Source of the DNA: Cherax quadricarinatus
Taxonomy: Eukaryota; Arthropoda; Malacostraca; Decapoda; Parastacidae
Direction of reading: 5' to 3'
Length of the DNA: 64,000 nt
NCBI RefSeq assembly: GCF_038502225.1
Contig: NC_091372.1
Location: 5,146,200-5,210,199, forward strand
The notes beneath the pieces were generated by a model. It was given only the letters and a program-made list of their open reading frames with translations. It was not told the DNA's origin and made no database searches. The position numbers and the translations under genes are program-made. Positions 1 through 12,480 of this stretch are shown one piece after another; position 1 is the first letter of the stretch, and each line of letters starts with the position of its first letter.

Positions 1-929
1 TGGTGGTGGAGTGTGGGAGCGAGGTGTGGTGGTGGAGTGTGGGAGCGAGGTGTGGTGGTGGAGTGTGGGAGCGAGGTGTGGCGGTGGAGTGTGGGAGCGA
101 GGTGTGGTGGTGGAGTGTGGGAGCGAGGTGTGGCGGTGGAGTGTGGGAGCGAGGTGTGGTGGAGTGTGGGAGCGAGGTGTGGTGGTGGAGTGTGAGAGCG
201 AGGTGTGGTGGTGGAGTGTGGGAGCGAGGTGTGGTGGTGGAGTGTGGGAGCGAGGTGTGGTGGTGGAGTGTGGGAGCGAGGTGTGGTGGTGGAGTGTGAG
301 AGCGAGGTGTGGTGGTGGAGTGTGAGAGCGAGGTGTGGTGGTGGAGTGTGAGAGCGAGGTGTGGTGGTGGAGTGTGGGAGCGAGGTGTGGGGGTGGAGTG
401 TGGGAGCGAGGTGTGGGGGTGGAGTGTGGGAGCGAGGTGTGGTGGTGGAGTGTGGGAGCGAGGTGTGGTGGTGGAGTGTGGGAGCGAGGTGTGGTGGTGG
501 AGTGTGAGAGCGAGGTGTGGTGGTGGAGTGTGAGAGCGAGGTGTGGTGGTGGAGTGTGAGAGCGAGGTGTGGTGGTGGAGTGTGAGAGCGAGGTGTGGCG
601 GTGGAGTGTGGGAGCGAGGTGTGGCGGTGGAGTGTGGGAGCGAGGTGTGGTGGTGGAGTGTGAGAGCGAGGTGTGGTGGTGGAGTGTGAGAGCGAGGTGT
701 GGTGGTGGAGTGTGGGAGCGAGGTGTGGTGGTGGAGTGTGAGAGCGAGGTGTGGCGGTGGAGTGTGGGAGCGAGGTGTGGCGGTGGAGTGTGGGAGCGAG
801 GTGTGGCGGTGGAGTGTGGGAGCGAGGTGTGGCGGTGGAGTGTGAGAGCGAGGTGTGGCGGTGGAGTGTGAGAGCGAGGTGTGGGAGCGAGGTGTGGCGG
901 TGGAGTGTGGGAGCGAGGTGTGGCGGTGG

Positions 930-1285
930 AGTGTGGGAGGAGTGTGGAGAGCGAGGTGTGGCGGTGGAGTGTGAGAGCGAGTGTGGAGTGGGAGCGAGTG
1001 TGTGGTGGAGGTGGGAGCGAGTGTGAGTGTGGGAGCGAGTGTGTGGTGGAGTGTGGGAGCGAGTGGTGAGAGCGAGGTGTGGTGGTGGAGTGTGGGAGCG
1101 AGGTGTGGTGGTGGAGTGTGGGAGCGAGGTGTGGTGGAGTGTGGGAGCGAGGTGTGGTGGTGGAGTGTGGGAACGAGGTGTGGCGAGGTGTGGTGGAGGT
1201 GGAGTGTGGGAGCGAGGTGTGGCGGTGGTGGGAGCGAGTGTGGGAGCGAGGTGTGGTGGTGGAGTGTGTGTGGTGGAGTGTGGGA
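930..1285. repeat. Scrambled block inside the 26-bp array
   Basis: Regular spacing breaks down here. Units are shortened or joined out of register, with motifs such as GAGCGAGTGTG and GTGTGTGGTGGAG, before the normal 26-bp rhythm returns. It looks like a patch of unequal exchange or an old array edge that was buried when the array grew. Assembly error in a long array is an alternative. Confidence 0.7.
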
Positions 1286-1627
1286 GCGAGGTGTGGCGGT
1301 GGAGTGTGGGAGCGAGGTGTGGTGGTGGAGTGTGGGAGCGAGGTGTGGTGGTGGAGTGTGGGAGCGAGGTGTGGTGGTGGAGTGTGGGAGCGAGGTGTGG
1401 TGGTGGAGTGTGGGAGCGAGGTGTGGTGGTGGAGTGTGAGAGCGAGGTGTGGTGGTGGAGTGTGGGAGCGAGGTGTGGTGGAGTGTGGGAGCGAGGTGTG
1501 GCGGTGGAGTGTGGGAGCGAGGTGTGGCGGTGGAGTGTGGGAGCGAGGTGTGGCGGTGGAGTGTGGGAGCGAGGTGTGGCGGTGGAGTGTGGGAGCGAGG
1601 TGTGGTGGTGGAGTGTGAGAGCGAGGT

Positions 1628-2350
1628 GTGGTGGTGGAGTGTGTGAGCGAGGTGTGGTGGAGTGTGGGAGCGAGGTGTGGCGGTGGAGTGTGGGAGCGAG
1701 GTGTGGCGGTGGAGTGTGGGAGCGAGGTGTGGTGGTGGAGTGTGAGAGCGAGGTGTGGTGGTGGAGTGTGGGAGCGAGGTGTGGTGGAGTGTGGGAGCGA
1801 GGTGTGGCGGTGGAGTGTGGGAGCGAGGTGTGGTGGTGGAGTGTGAGAGCGAGGTGTGGTGGTGGAGTGTGGGAGCGAGGTGTGGTGGAGTGTGGGAGCG
1901 AGGTGTGGCGGTGGAGTGTGGGAGCGAGGTGTGGCGGTGGAGTGTGGGAGCGAGGTGTGGTGGTGGAGTGTGAGAGCGAGGTGTGGTGGTGGAGTGTGGG
2001 AGCGAGGTGTGGTGGAGTGTGGGAGCGAGGTGTGGCGGTGGAGTGTGGGAGCGAGGTGTGGCGGTGGAGTGTGGGAGCGAGGTGTGGCGGTGGAGTGTGG
2101 GAGCGAGGTGTGGCGGTGGAGTGTGTGAGCGAGGTGTGGTGGTGGAGTGTGGGAGCGAGGTGTGGTGGTGGAGTGTGAGAGCGAGGTGTGGTGGTGGAGT
2201 GTGGGAGCGAGGTGTGGTGGAGTGTGGGAGCGAGGTGTGGCGGTGGAGTGTGGGAGCGAGGTGTGGCGGTGGAGTGTGGGAGCGAGGTGTGGTGGAGTGT
2301 GGGAGCGAAGTGTGGTGGTGGAGTGTGGGAGCGAGGTGTGGTGGAGTGTG
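1628..2350. repeat. Higher-order repeat block, 127/101-bp period
   Basis: Within the 26-bp array a 23-bp short unit recurs at a fixed place. Equivalent points lie near 1628, 1755, 1856 and 1983, giving steps of 127 bp (four 26-bp units plus one 23-bp unit) or 101 bp (three plus one). The same arrangement returns near 4963, 5090, 5217 and 5318. Multi-unit blocks are therefore being copied as wholes. Confidence 0.8.
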
Positions 2351-4959
2351 GGAGCGAGGTGTGGCGGTGGAGTGTGGGAGCGAGGTGTGGTGGTGGAGTG
2401 TGGGAGCGAGGTGTGGTGGTGGAGTGTGGGAGCGAGGTGTGGTGGTGGAGTGTGAGAGCGAGGTGTGGTGGTGGAGTGTGGGAGCGAGGTGTGGTGGTGG
2501 AGTGTGGGAGCGAGGTGTGGTGGAGTGTGGGAGCGAGGTGTGGCGGTGGAGTGTGGGAGCGAGGTGTGGTGGTGGAGTGTGGGAGCGAGGTGTGGTGGTG
2601 GAGTGTGGGAGCGAGGTGTGGTGGAGTGTGGGAGCGAGGTGTGGCGGTGGAGTGTGGGAGCGAGGTGTGGTGGTGGAGTGTGGGAGCGAGGTGTGGTGGT
2701 GGAGTGTGGGAGCGAGGTGTGGCGGTGGAGTGTGAGAGCGAGGTGTGGTGGTGGAGTGTGAGAGCGAGGTGTGGAGGTGGAGTGTGGGAGCGAGGTGTGG
2801 TGGTGGAGTGTGGGAGCGAGGTGTGGTGGTGGAGTGTGGGAGCGAGGTGTGGCGGTGGAGTGTGAGAGCGAGGTGTGGTGGTGGAGTGTGAGAGCGAGGT
2901 GTGGTGGTGGAGTGTGGGAGCGAGGTGTGGTGGTGGAGTGTGGGAGCGAGGTGTGGTGGTGGAGTGTGGGAGCGAGGTGTGGTGGTGGTGTGTGGGAGCG
3001 AGGTGTGGTGGTGGAGTGTGGGAGCGAGGTGTGGTGGTGGAGTGTGGGAGCGAGGTGTGGTGGTGGAGTGTGAGAGCGAGGTGTGGTGGTGGAGTGTGGG
3101 AGCGAGGTGTGGTGGTGGAGTGTGAGAGCGAGGTGTGGTGGTGGTGTGTGGGAGCGAGGTGTGGTGGTGGAGTGTGGGAGCGAGGTGTGGTGGTGGAGTG
3201 TGGGAGCGAGGTGTGGCGGTGGAGTGTGGGAGCGAGGTGTGGTGGTGGAGTGTGAGAGCGAGGTGTGGTGGAGTGTGGGAGCGAGGTGTGGTGGTGGAGT
3301 GTGAGAGCGAGGTGTGGTGGTGGAGTGTGGGAGCGAGGTGTGGCGGTGGAGTGTGGGAGCGAGGTGTGGTGGTGGAGTGTGAGAGCGAGGTGTGGCGGTG
3401 GAGTGTGGGAGCGAGGTGTGGCGGTGGAGTGTGGGAGCGAGGTGTGGTGGTGGAGTGTGGGAGCGAGGTGTGGTGGTGGAGTGTGGGAGCGAGGTGTGGT
3501 GGTGGAGTGTGGGAGCGAGGTGTGGTGGTGGAGTGTGAGAGCGAGGTGTGGTGGTGGAGTGTGGGAGCGAGGTGTGGTGGTGGTGTGTGGGAGCGAGGTG
3601 TGGTGGTGGAGTGTGAGAGCGAGGTGTGGCGGTGGAGTGTGGGAGCGAGGTGTGGCGGTGGTGTGTGGGAGCGAGGTGTGGTGGTGGAGTGTGAGAGCGA
3701 GGTGTGGTGGTGGAGTGTGAGAGCGAGGTGTGGTGGTGGAGTGTGGGAGCGAGGTGTGGTGGTGGAGTGTGAGAGCGAGGTGTGGTGGTGGAGTGTGGGA
3801 GCGAGGTGTGGCGGTGGAGTGTGGGAGCGAGGTGTGGCGGTGGAGTGTGGGAGCGAGGTGTGGCGGTGGAGTGTGGGAGCGAGGTGTGGCGGTGGAGTGT
3901 GGGAGCGAGGTGTGGTGGTGGAGTGGGGGTGCGAGGTGTGGGGGTGGTGTGTGGGAGCGAGGTGTGGCGGTGGAGTGTGGGAGCGAGGTGTGGTGGTGGA
4001 GTGTGGGAGCGAGGTGTGGTGGTGGAGTGTGGGAGCGAGGTGTGGTGGTGGAGTGTGGGAGCGAGGTGTGGTGGTGGAGTGTGAGAGCGAGGTGTGGTGG
4101 TGGAGTGTGGGAGCGAGGTGTGGTGGTGGAGTGTGGGAGCGAGGTGTGGTGGTGGAGTGTGGGAGCGAGGTGTGGTGGTGGAGTGTGGGAGCGAGGTGTG
4201 GTGGTGGAGTGTGAGAGCGAGGTGTGGTGGTGGAGTGTGGGAGCGAGGTGTGGTGGTGGAGTGTGGGAGCGAGGTGTGGTGGTGGAGTGTGGGAGCGAGG
4301 TGTGGTGGTGGAGTGTGGGAGCGAGGTGTGGTGGTGGAGTGTGGGAGCGAGGTGTGGTGGTGGAGTGTGGGAGCGAGGTGTGGTGGTGGAGTGTGGGAGC
4401 GAGGTGTGGTGGTGGAGTGTGAGAGCGAGGTGTGGTGGTGGAGTGTGGGAGCGAGGTGTGGTGGTGGAGTGTGGGAGCGAGGTGTGGTGGTGGAGTGTGG
4501 GAGCGAGGTGTGGTGGTGGAGTGTGTGAGCGAGGTGTGGTGGTGGAGTGTGGGAGCGAGGTGTGGTGGTGGAGTGTGGGAGCGAGGTGTGGTGGTGGAGT
4601 GTGGGAGCGAGGTGTGGTGGAGTGTGGGAGCGAGGTGTGGTGGTGGAGTGTGGGAACGAGGTGTGGCGGTGGAGTGTGGGAGCGAGGTGTGGTGGAGTGT
4701 GGGAGCGAGGTGTGGCGGTGGAGTGTGGGAGCGAGGTGTGGCGGTGGAGTGTGGGAGCGAGGTGTGGTGGAGTGTGGGAGCGAGGTGTGGTGGAGTGTGG
4801 GAGCGAGGTGTGGTGGTGGAGTGTGGGAGCGAGGTGTGGTGGAGTGTGGGAGCGAGGTGTGGCGGTGGAGTGTGGGAGCGAGGTGTGGTGGTGGAGTGTG
4901 GGAGCGAGGTGTGGTGGTGGAGTGTGGGAACGAGGTGTGGTGGTGGAGTGTGAGAGCGA

Positions 4960-5720
4960 GGTGTGGTGGTGGAGTGTGGGAGCGAGGTGTGGTGGAGTGT
5001 GGGAGCGAGGTGTGGCGGTGGAGTGTGGGAGCGAGGTGTGGCGGTGGAGTGTGGGAGCGAGGTGTGGTGGTGGAGTGTGAGAGCGAGGTGTGGTGGTGGA
5101 GTGTGGGAGCGAGGTGTGGTGGAGTGTGGGAGCGAGGTGTGGCGGTGGAGTGTGGGAGCGAGGTGTGGCGGTGGAGTGTGGGAGCGAGGTGTGGTGGTGG
5201 AGTGTGAGAGCGAGGTGTGGTGGTGGAGTGTGGGAGCGAGGTGTGGTGGAGTGTGGGAGCGAGGTGTGGCGGTGGAGTGTGGGAGCGAGGTGTGGTGGTG
5301 GAGTGTGAGAGCGAGGTGTGGTGGTGGAGTGTGGGAGCGAGGTGTGGTGGAGTGTGGGAGCGAGGTGTGGCGGTGGAGTGTGGGAGCGAGGTGTGGCGGT
5401 GGAGTGTGGGAGCGAGGTGTGGTGGTGTAGTGTGAGAGCGAGGTGTGGTGGTGGAGTGTGGGAGCGAGGTGTGGTGGAGTGTGGGTGCGAGGTGTGGCGG
5501 TGGAGTGTGGGAGCGAGGTGTGGCGGTGGAGTGTGGGAGCGAGGTGTGGCGGTGGAGTGTGGGAGCGAGGTGTGGCGGTGGAGTGTGAGAGCGAGGTGTG
5601 GTGGTGGAGTGTGGGAGCGAGGTGTGGTGGTGGAGTGTGAGAGCGAGGTGTGGTGGTGGAGTGTGGGAGCGAGGTGTGGTGGAGTGTGGGAGCGAGGTGT
5701 GGCGGTGGAGTGTGGGAGCG
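4960..5720. repeat. Second higher-order block, 127/101-bp period
   Basis: This block has the same internal order of full and 23-bp short units as 1628-2350. Equivalent points at 4963, 5090, 5217 and 5318 are separated by 127, 127 and 101 bp. It lies about 3 kb from its counterpart, with ordinary 26-bp units between them. Confidence 0.78.
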
Positions 5721-8700
5721 AGGTGTGGCGGTGGAGTGTGGGAGCGAGGTGTGGTGGAGTGTGGGAGCGAGGTGTGGTGGTGGAGTGTGGGAGCGAGGTG
5801 TGGTGGAGTGTGGGAGCGAGGTGTGGCGGTGGAGTGTGGGAGCGAGGTGTGGTGGTGGAGTGGGGGAGCGAGGTGGGGTGGTGGAGTGTGGGTTCGAGGT
5901 GTGGTGGTGGAGTGTGGGAGCGAGGTGTGGTGGTGGAGTGTGGGAGCGAGGTGTGGTGGTGGAGTGTGGGAGCGAGGTGTGGTGGAGTGTGGGAGCGAGG
6001 TGTGGCGGTGGAGTGTGGGAGCGAGGTGTGGTGGTGGAGTGTGGGAGCGAGGTGTGGTGGTGGAGTGTGGGAGCGAGGTGTGGTGGAGTGTGGGAGCGAG
6101 GTGTGGCGGTGGAGTGTGGGAGCGAGGTGTGGTGGTGGAGTGTGGGAGCGAGGTGTGGTGGTGGAGTGTGGGAGCGAGGTGTGGCGGTGGAGTGTGAGAG
6201 CGAGGTGTGGGGGTGGAGTGTGAGAGCGAGGGGAGGCGGTGGAGTGTGGGAGCGAGGTGTGGTGGTGGAGTGTGTGAGCGAGGTGTGGCGGTGGAGTGTG
6301 AGAGCGAGGTGTGGTGGTGGAGTGTGGGAGCGAGGTGTGGCGGTGGATTGTGCGAGCGAGGTGTGGTGGTGGAGTGTGAGAGCGAGGTGTGGCGGTGGAG
6401 TGTGGGAGCGAGGTGTGGCGGTGGAGTGTGAGAGCGAGGTGTGGTGGTGGAGTGTGAGAGCGAGGTGTGGTGGTGGAGTGTGGGAGCGAGGTGTGGTGGT
6501 GGAGTGTGAGAGCGAGGTGTGGTGGTGGAGTGTGGGAGCGAGGTGTGGTGGTGGAGTGTGGGAGCGAGGTGTGGCGGTGGAGTGTGAGAGCGAGGTGTGG
6601 TGGTGGAGTGTGAGAGCGAGGTGTGGTGGTGGAGTGTGGGAGCGAGGTGTGGTGGTGGAGTGTGGGCGCGAGGTGTGGTGGGGGCGGGTGGGAGCGAGGT
6701 GTGGTGGTGGTGTGGGGGAGCGAGGTGTGGTGGTGGAGTGTGTGAGCGAGGTGTGGTGGTGGAGTGTGTGAGCGAGGTGTGGTGGTGGAGTGTGTGAGCG
6801 AGGTGTGGTGGTGGAGTGTGGGAGCGAGGTGTGGGGGTGGAGTGTGAGAGCGAGGTGTGGTGGTGGTGTGTGGGAGCGAGGTGTGGTGGTGGAGTGTGGT
6901 AGAGAGGTGTGGTGGTGGAGTGTGGGAGCGAGGTGTGGCGGTGGAGTGTGGGAGCGAGGTGTGGTGGTGGAGTGTGAGAGCGAGGTGTGGTGGTGGAGTG
7001 TGAGAGCGAGGTGTGGTGGAGTGTGGGAGCGAGGTGTGGTGGTGGAGTGTGAGAGCGAGGTGTGGTGGTGGAGTGTGGGAGCGAGGTGTGGCGGTGGAGT
7101 GTGGGAGCGAGGTGTGGTGGTGGAGTGTGAGAGCGAGGTGTGGCGGTGGAGTGTGGGAGCGAGGTGTGGCGGTGGAGTGTGGGAGCGAGGTGTGGTGGTG
7201 GAGTGTGGGAGCGAGGTGTGGTGGTGGAGTGTGGGAGCGAGGTGTGGTGGTGGAGTGTGGGAGCGAGGTGTGGTGGTGGAGTGTGGGAGCGAGGTGTGGT
7301 GGTGGAGTGTGGGAGCGAGGTGTGGTGGTGGAGTGTGCGAGCGAGGTGTGGTGGTGGAGTGTGGGAGCGAGGTGTGGTGGTGGAGTGTGGGAGCGAGGTG
7401 TGGTGGTGGAGTGTGAGAGCGAGGTGTGGTGGTGGAGTGTGAGAGCGAGGTGTGGTGGTGGAGTGTGAGAGCGAGGTGTGGTGGTGGAGTGTGAGAGCGA
7501 GGTGTGGTGGTGGAGTGTGGGAGCGAGGTGTGGTGGTGGAGTGTGAGAGCGAGGTGTGGTGGTGGAGTGTGAGAGCGAGGTGTGGTGGTGGAGTGTGAGA
7601 GCGAGGTGTGGTGGTGGAGTGTGAGAGCGAGGTGTGGTGGTGGAGTGTGGGAGCGAGGTGTGGCGGTGGAGTGTGGGAGCGAGGTGTAGCGGTGGAGTGT
7701 GGGAGCGAGGTGTGGTGGTGGAGTGTGAGAGCGAGGTGTGGCGGTGGAGTGTGAGAGCGAGGTGTGGTGGTGGAGTGTGAGAGCGAGGTGTGGTGGTGGA
7801 GTGTGAGAGCGAGGTGTGGTGGTGGAGTGTGGGAGCGAGGTGTGGTGGTGGAGTGTGAGAGCGAGGTGTGGTGGTGGAGTGTGAGAGCGAGGTGTGGTGG
7901 TGGAGTGTGGGAGCGAGGTGTGGTGGTGGAGTGTGAGAGCGAGGTGTGGTGGTGGAGTGTGAGAGCGAGGTGTGGTGGTGGAGTGTGAGAGCGAGGTGTG
8001 GTGGTGGAGTGTGGGAGCGAGGTGTGGTGGTGGAGTGTGGGAGCGAGGTGTGGTGGTGGAGTGTGAGAGCGAGGTGTGGCGGTGGAGTGTGAGAGCGAGG
8101 TGTGGTGGTGGAGTGTGGGAGCGAGGTGTGGTGGTGGAGTGTGAGAGCGAGGTGTGGCGGTGGAGTGTGAGAGCGAGGTGTGGTGGTGGAGTGTGGGAGC
8201 GAGGTGTGGTGGTGGAGTGTGGGAGCGAGGTGTGGTGGTGGAGTGTGGGAGCGAGGTGTGGTGGTGGAGTGTGGGAGCGAGGTGTGGTGGTGGAGTGTGA
8301 GAGCGAGGTGTGGTGGTGGAGTGTGAGAGCGAGGTGTGGCGGTGGAGTGTGAGAGCGAGGTGTGGTGGTGGAGTGTGGGAGCGAGGTGTGGTGGTGGAGT
8401 GTGAGAGCGAGGTGTGGTGGTGGAGTGTGAGAGCGAGGTGTGGTGGTGGAGTGTGAGAGCGAGGTGTGGTGGTGGAGTGTGAGAGCGAGGTGTGGTGGTG
8501 GAGTGTGAGAGCGAGGTGTGGTGGTGGAGTGTGAGAGCGAGGTGTGGTGGTGGAGTGTGAGAGCGAGGTGTGGTGGTGGAGTGTGAGAGCGAGGTGTGGT
8601 GGTGGAGTGTGAGAGCGAGGTGTGGTGGTGGAGTGTGGGAGCGAGGTGTGGTGGTGGAGTGTGAGAGCGAGGTGTGGCGGTGGAGTGTGAGAGCGAGGTG

Positions 8701-9059
8701 TGGTGGTGGAGTGTGGGAGCGAGGTGTGGTGGTGGAGTGTGGGAGCGAGGTGTGGTGGTGGAGTGTGAGAGCGAGGTGTGGTGGTGGAGTGTGGGAGCGA
8801 GGTGTGGTGGTGGAGTGTGAGAGCGAGGTGTGGTGGTGGAGTGTGGGAGCGAGGTGTGGTGGTGGAGTGTGAGAGCGAGGTGTGGTGGTGGAGTGTGGGA
8901 GCGAGGTGTGGTGGTGGAGTGTGAGAGCGAGGTGTGGTGGTGGAGTGTGAGAGCGAGGTGTGGTGGTGGAGTGTGAGAGCGAGGTGTGGCGGTGGAGTGT
9001 GAGAGCGAGGTGTGGTGGTGGAGTGTGAGAGCGAGGTGTGGTGGTGGAGTGTGGGAGCG

Positions 9060-9800
9060 AGGTGTGGTGGTGGTGTGTGGGAGCGAGGTGTGGTGGTGGA
9101 GTCTGGGAGCGCGGTGTGGTGGTGGAGTGTGAGAGCGAGGTGCGGGGGTGGAGTGTGGGAGCGAGGTGTGGTGGTGGAGTGTGCGAGCGAGGTGTGGTGG
9201 TGGTGTGTGGGAGCGAGGTGTGGTGGTGGAGTGTGGGAGCGAGTGTGGTGGTGGTGTGTGGGAGCGAGGTGTGGTGGTGGAGTGTGGGAGCGAGGTGTGG
9301 TGGTGGTGTGTGGGAGCGAGGTGTGGTGGTGGTGTGTGGGAGCGAGGTGTGGTGGTGGAGTGTGGGAGCGAGGTGTGGTGGTGGTGTGTGGGAGCGAGGT
9401 GTGGTGGTGGTGTGTGGGAGCGAGGTGTGGTGGTGGAGTGTGGGAGCGAGGTGTGGTGGTGGTGTGTGCGAGCGAGGAGTGGTGGTGGAGTGTGGGAGCG
9501 AGGTGTGGTGGTGGAGTGTGAGAGCGAGGTGTGGTGGTGGTGTGTGGGAGCGAGGTGTGGTGGTGGAGTGTGAGAGCGAGGTGTGGTGGTGGTGTGTGGG
9601 AGCGAGGTGTGGTGGTGGAGTGTGGGAGCGAGGTGTGGTGGTGGTGTGTGGGGGCGAGGTGTGGTGGTGGAGTGTGGGAGCGAGGTGTGGTGGTGGAGTG
9701 TGGGAGCGAGGTGTGGTGGTGGTGTGTGGGAGCGAGGTGTGGTGGTGGAGTGTGGGAGCGAGGTGTGGTGGTGGTGTGTGGGAGCGAGGTGTGGTGGTGG
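9060..9800. repeat. Sub-family block with GGTGTGTGGGAG units
   Basis: In this stretch of the 26-bp array many units carry T instead of A, giving GGTGGTGTGTGGG rather than GGTGGAGTGTGGG. Altered and normal units often alternate, making local 52-bp dimers. The variant is rare elsewhere, so it spread locally. Confidence 0.8.
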
Positions 9801-11699
9801 AGTGTGAGAGCGAGGTGTGGCGGTGGAGTGTGGGAGCGAGGTGTGGTGGTGGAGTGTGGCGGTGGAGTGTGGGAGCGAGGTGTGGTGGTGGAGTGTGAGA
9901 GCGAGGTGTGGTGGTGGAGTGTGGGAGCGAGGTGTGGCGGTGGAGTGTGAGAGCGAGGTGTGGTGGTGGAGTGTGGGAGCGAGGTGTGGTGGTGGAGTGT
10001 GGGAGCGAGGTGTGGTGGTGGAGTGTGAGAGCGAGGTGTGGTGGTGGAGTGTGGGAGCGAGGTGTGGCGGTGGAGTGTGAGAGCGAGGTGTGGTGGTGGA
10101 GTGTGAGAGCGAGGTGTGGTGGTGGAGTGTGGGAGCGAGGTGTGGTGGTGGAGTGTGAGAGCGAGGTGTGGTGGTGGAGTGTGGGAGCGAGGTGTGGTGG
10201 TGGAGTGTGGGAGCGAGGTGTGGTGGTGGAGTGTGGGAGCGAGGTGTGGTGGTGGAGTGTGGGAGCGAGGTGTGGTGGTGGAGTGTGGGAGCGAGGTGTG
10301 GTGGTGGAGTGTGGTAGCGAGGTGTGGCGGTGGAGTGTGGGAGCGAGGTGTGGTGGTGGAGTGTGAGAGCGAGGTGTGGTGGTGGAGTGTGGGAGCGAGG
10401 TGTGGCGGTGGAGTGTGAGAGCGAGGTGTGGTGGTGGAGTGTGGGAGCGAGGTGTGGTGGTGGAGTGTGAGAGCGAGGTGTGGCGGTGGAGTGTGGGAGC
10501 GAGGTGTGGTGGTGGAGTGTGGGAGCGAGGTGTGGTGGTGGGGTGTGGGAGCGAGGTGTGGGGGTGGAGTGTGAGAGCGAGGTGTGGTGGTGGAGTGTGG
10601 GAGCGAGGTGTGGTGGTGGAGTGTGGGAGCGAGGTGTGGCGGTGGAGTGTGAGAGCGAGGTGTGGTGGTGGAGTGTGAGAGCGAGGTGTGGTGGTGGAGT
10701 GTGGGAGCGAGGTGTGGTGGTGGAGTGTGGGAGCGAGGTGTGGTGGTGGAGTGTGGGAGCGAGGTGTGGTGGTGGAGTGTGGGAGCGAGGTGTGGTGGTG
10801 GAGTGTGGGAGCGAGGTGTGGTGGTGGAGTGTGGGAGCGAGGTGTGGTGGTGGAGTGTGAGAGCGAGGTGTGGCGGTGGAGTGTGAGAGCGAGGTGTGGC
10901 GGTGGAGTGTGAGAGCGAGGTGTGGTGGTGGAGTGTGAGAGCGAGGTGTGGTGGTGGAGTGTGGGAGCGAGGTGTGGTGGTGGAGTGTGGGAGCGAGGTG
11001 TGGTGGTGGAGTGTGGGAGCGAGGTGTGGTGGTGGAGTGTGGGAGCGAGGTGTGGTGGTGGAGTGTGAGAGCGAGGTGTGGTGGTGGAGTGTGGGAGCGA
11101 GGTGTGGTGGTGGAGTGTGGGAGCGAGGTGTGGTGGTGGAGTGTGAGAGCGAGGTGTGGCGGTGGAGTGTGAGAGCGAGGTGTGGTGGTGGAGTGTGGGA
11201 GCGAGGTGTGGTGGTGGAGTGTGAGAGCGAGGTGTGGTGGTGGAGTGTGGGAGCGAGGTGTGGTGGTGGAGTGTGGGAGCGAGGTGTGGTGGTGGAGTGT
11301 GGGAGCGAGGTGTGGTGGTGGAGTGTGAGAGCGAGGTGTGGCGGTGGAGTGTGGGGGTGGAGTGTGGGAGCGAGGTGTGGTGGTGGAGTGTGAGAGCGAG
11401 GTGTGGAGGTGGAGTGTGGGAGCGAGGTGTGGAGCTGGAGTGTGGGAGCGAGGTGTGGTGGTGGAGTGTGAGAGCGAGGTGTGGTGGTGTTTTGGTGCGA
11501 GGTGTGGCGGTGGAGTGTGGGAGCGAGGTGTGGGGGTGGAGTGTGGGAGCGAGGTGTGGCGGTGGAGTGTGGGAGCGAGGTGTGGCGGTGGAGTGTGAGA
11601 GCGAGGTGTGGTGGTGTGTGGGAGCGAGGTGTGGCGGTGGAGTGTGGGAGCGAGGTGTGGCGGTGGAGTGTGGGAGCGAGGTGTGGTGGAGTGTGGGAG

Positions 11700-12480
11700 C
11701 GAGGTGTGGTGGTGGAGTGTGGGAACGAGGTGTGGTGGTGGAGTGTGGGAACGAGGTGTGGTGGTGGAGTGTGGGAGCGAGGTGTGGTGGTGGAGTGTGG
11801 GAGCGAGGTGTGGTGGTGGAGTGTGGGAGCGAGGTGTGGTGGTGGAGTGTGGGAGCGAGGTGTGGTGGTGGAGTGTGGGAGCGAGGTGTGGTGGTGGAGT
11901 GTGGGAGTGAGGTGTGGTGGTGGAGTGTGGGAGTGAGGTGTGGTGGTGGAGTGTGGGAGCGAGGTGTGGTGGTGGAGTGTGGGAGCGAGGTGTGGTGGTG
12001 GAGTGTGGGAGCGAGGTGTGGTGGTGGAGTGTGGGAGCGAGGTGTGGTGGTGGAGTGTGGGAGCGAGGTGTGGTGGTGGAGTGTGGGAACGAGGTGTGGT
12101 GGTGGAGTGTGGGAACGAGGTGTGGTGGTGGAGTGTGGGAACGAGGTGTGGTGGTGGAGTGTGGGAACTAGGTGTAGCGGTGGAGTGTGGGAACGAGGTG
12201 TGGTGGTGGAGTGTGGGAACGAGGTGTGGTGGTGGAGTGTGAGAGCGAGGTGTGGCGGTGGAGTGTGGGAACGAGGTGTGGTGGTGGAGTGTGAGAGCGA
12301 GGTGTGGCGGTGGAGTGTGGGAACGAGGTGTGGTGGTGGAGTGTGGGAACGAGGTGTGGTGGTGGAGTGTGGGAACGAGGTGTGGTGGTGGAGTGTGGGA
12401 ACGAGGTGTGGTGGTGGAGTGTGAGAGCGAGGTGTGGTGGTGGAGTGTGGGAACGAGGTGTGGCGGTGGAGTGTGAGAGC
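11700..12480. repeat. Sub-family block with GGGAACGAGG units
   Basis: The right end of the 26-bp array is dominated by units with GGGAACGAGG instead of GGGAGCGAGG. Two adjacent units near 11909 and 11935 carry GAGTGAGG, a rare loss of the unit's CpG. This variant is almost confined to the array edge. Confidence 0.8.
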
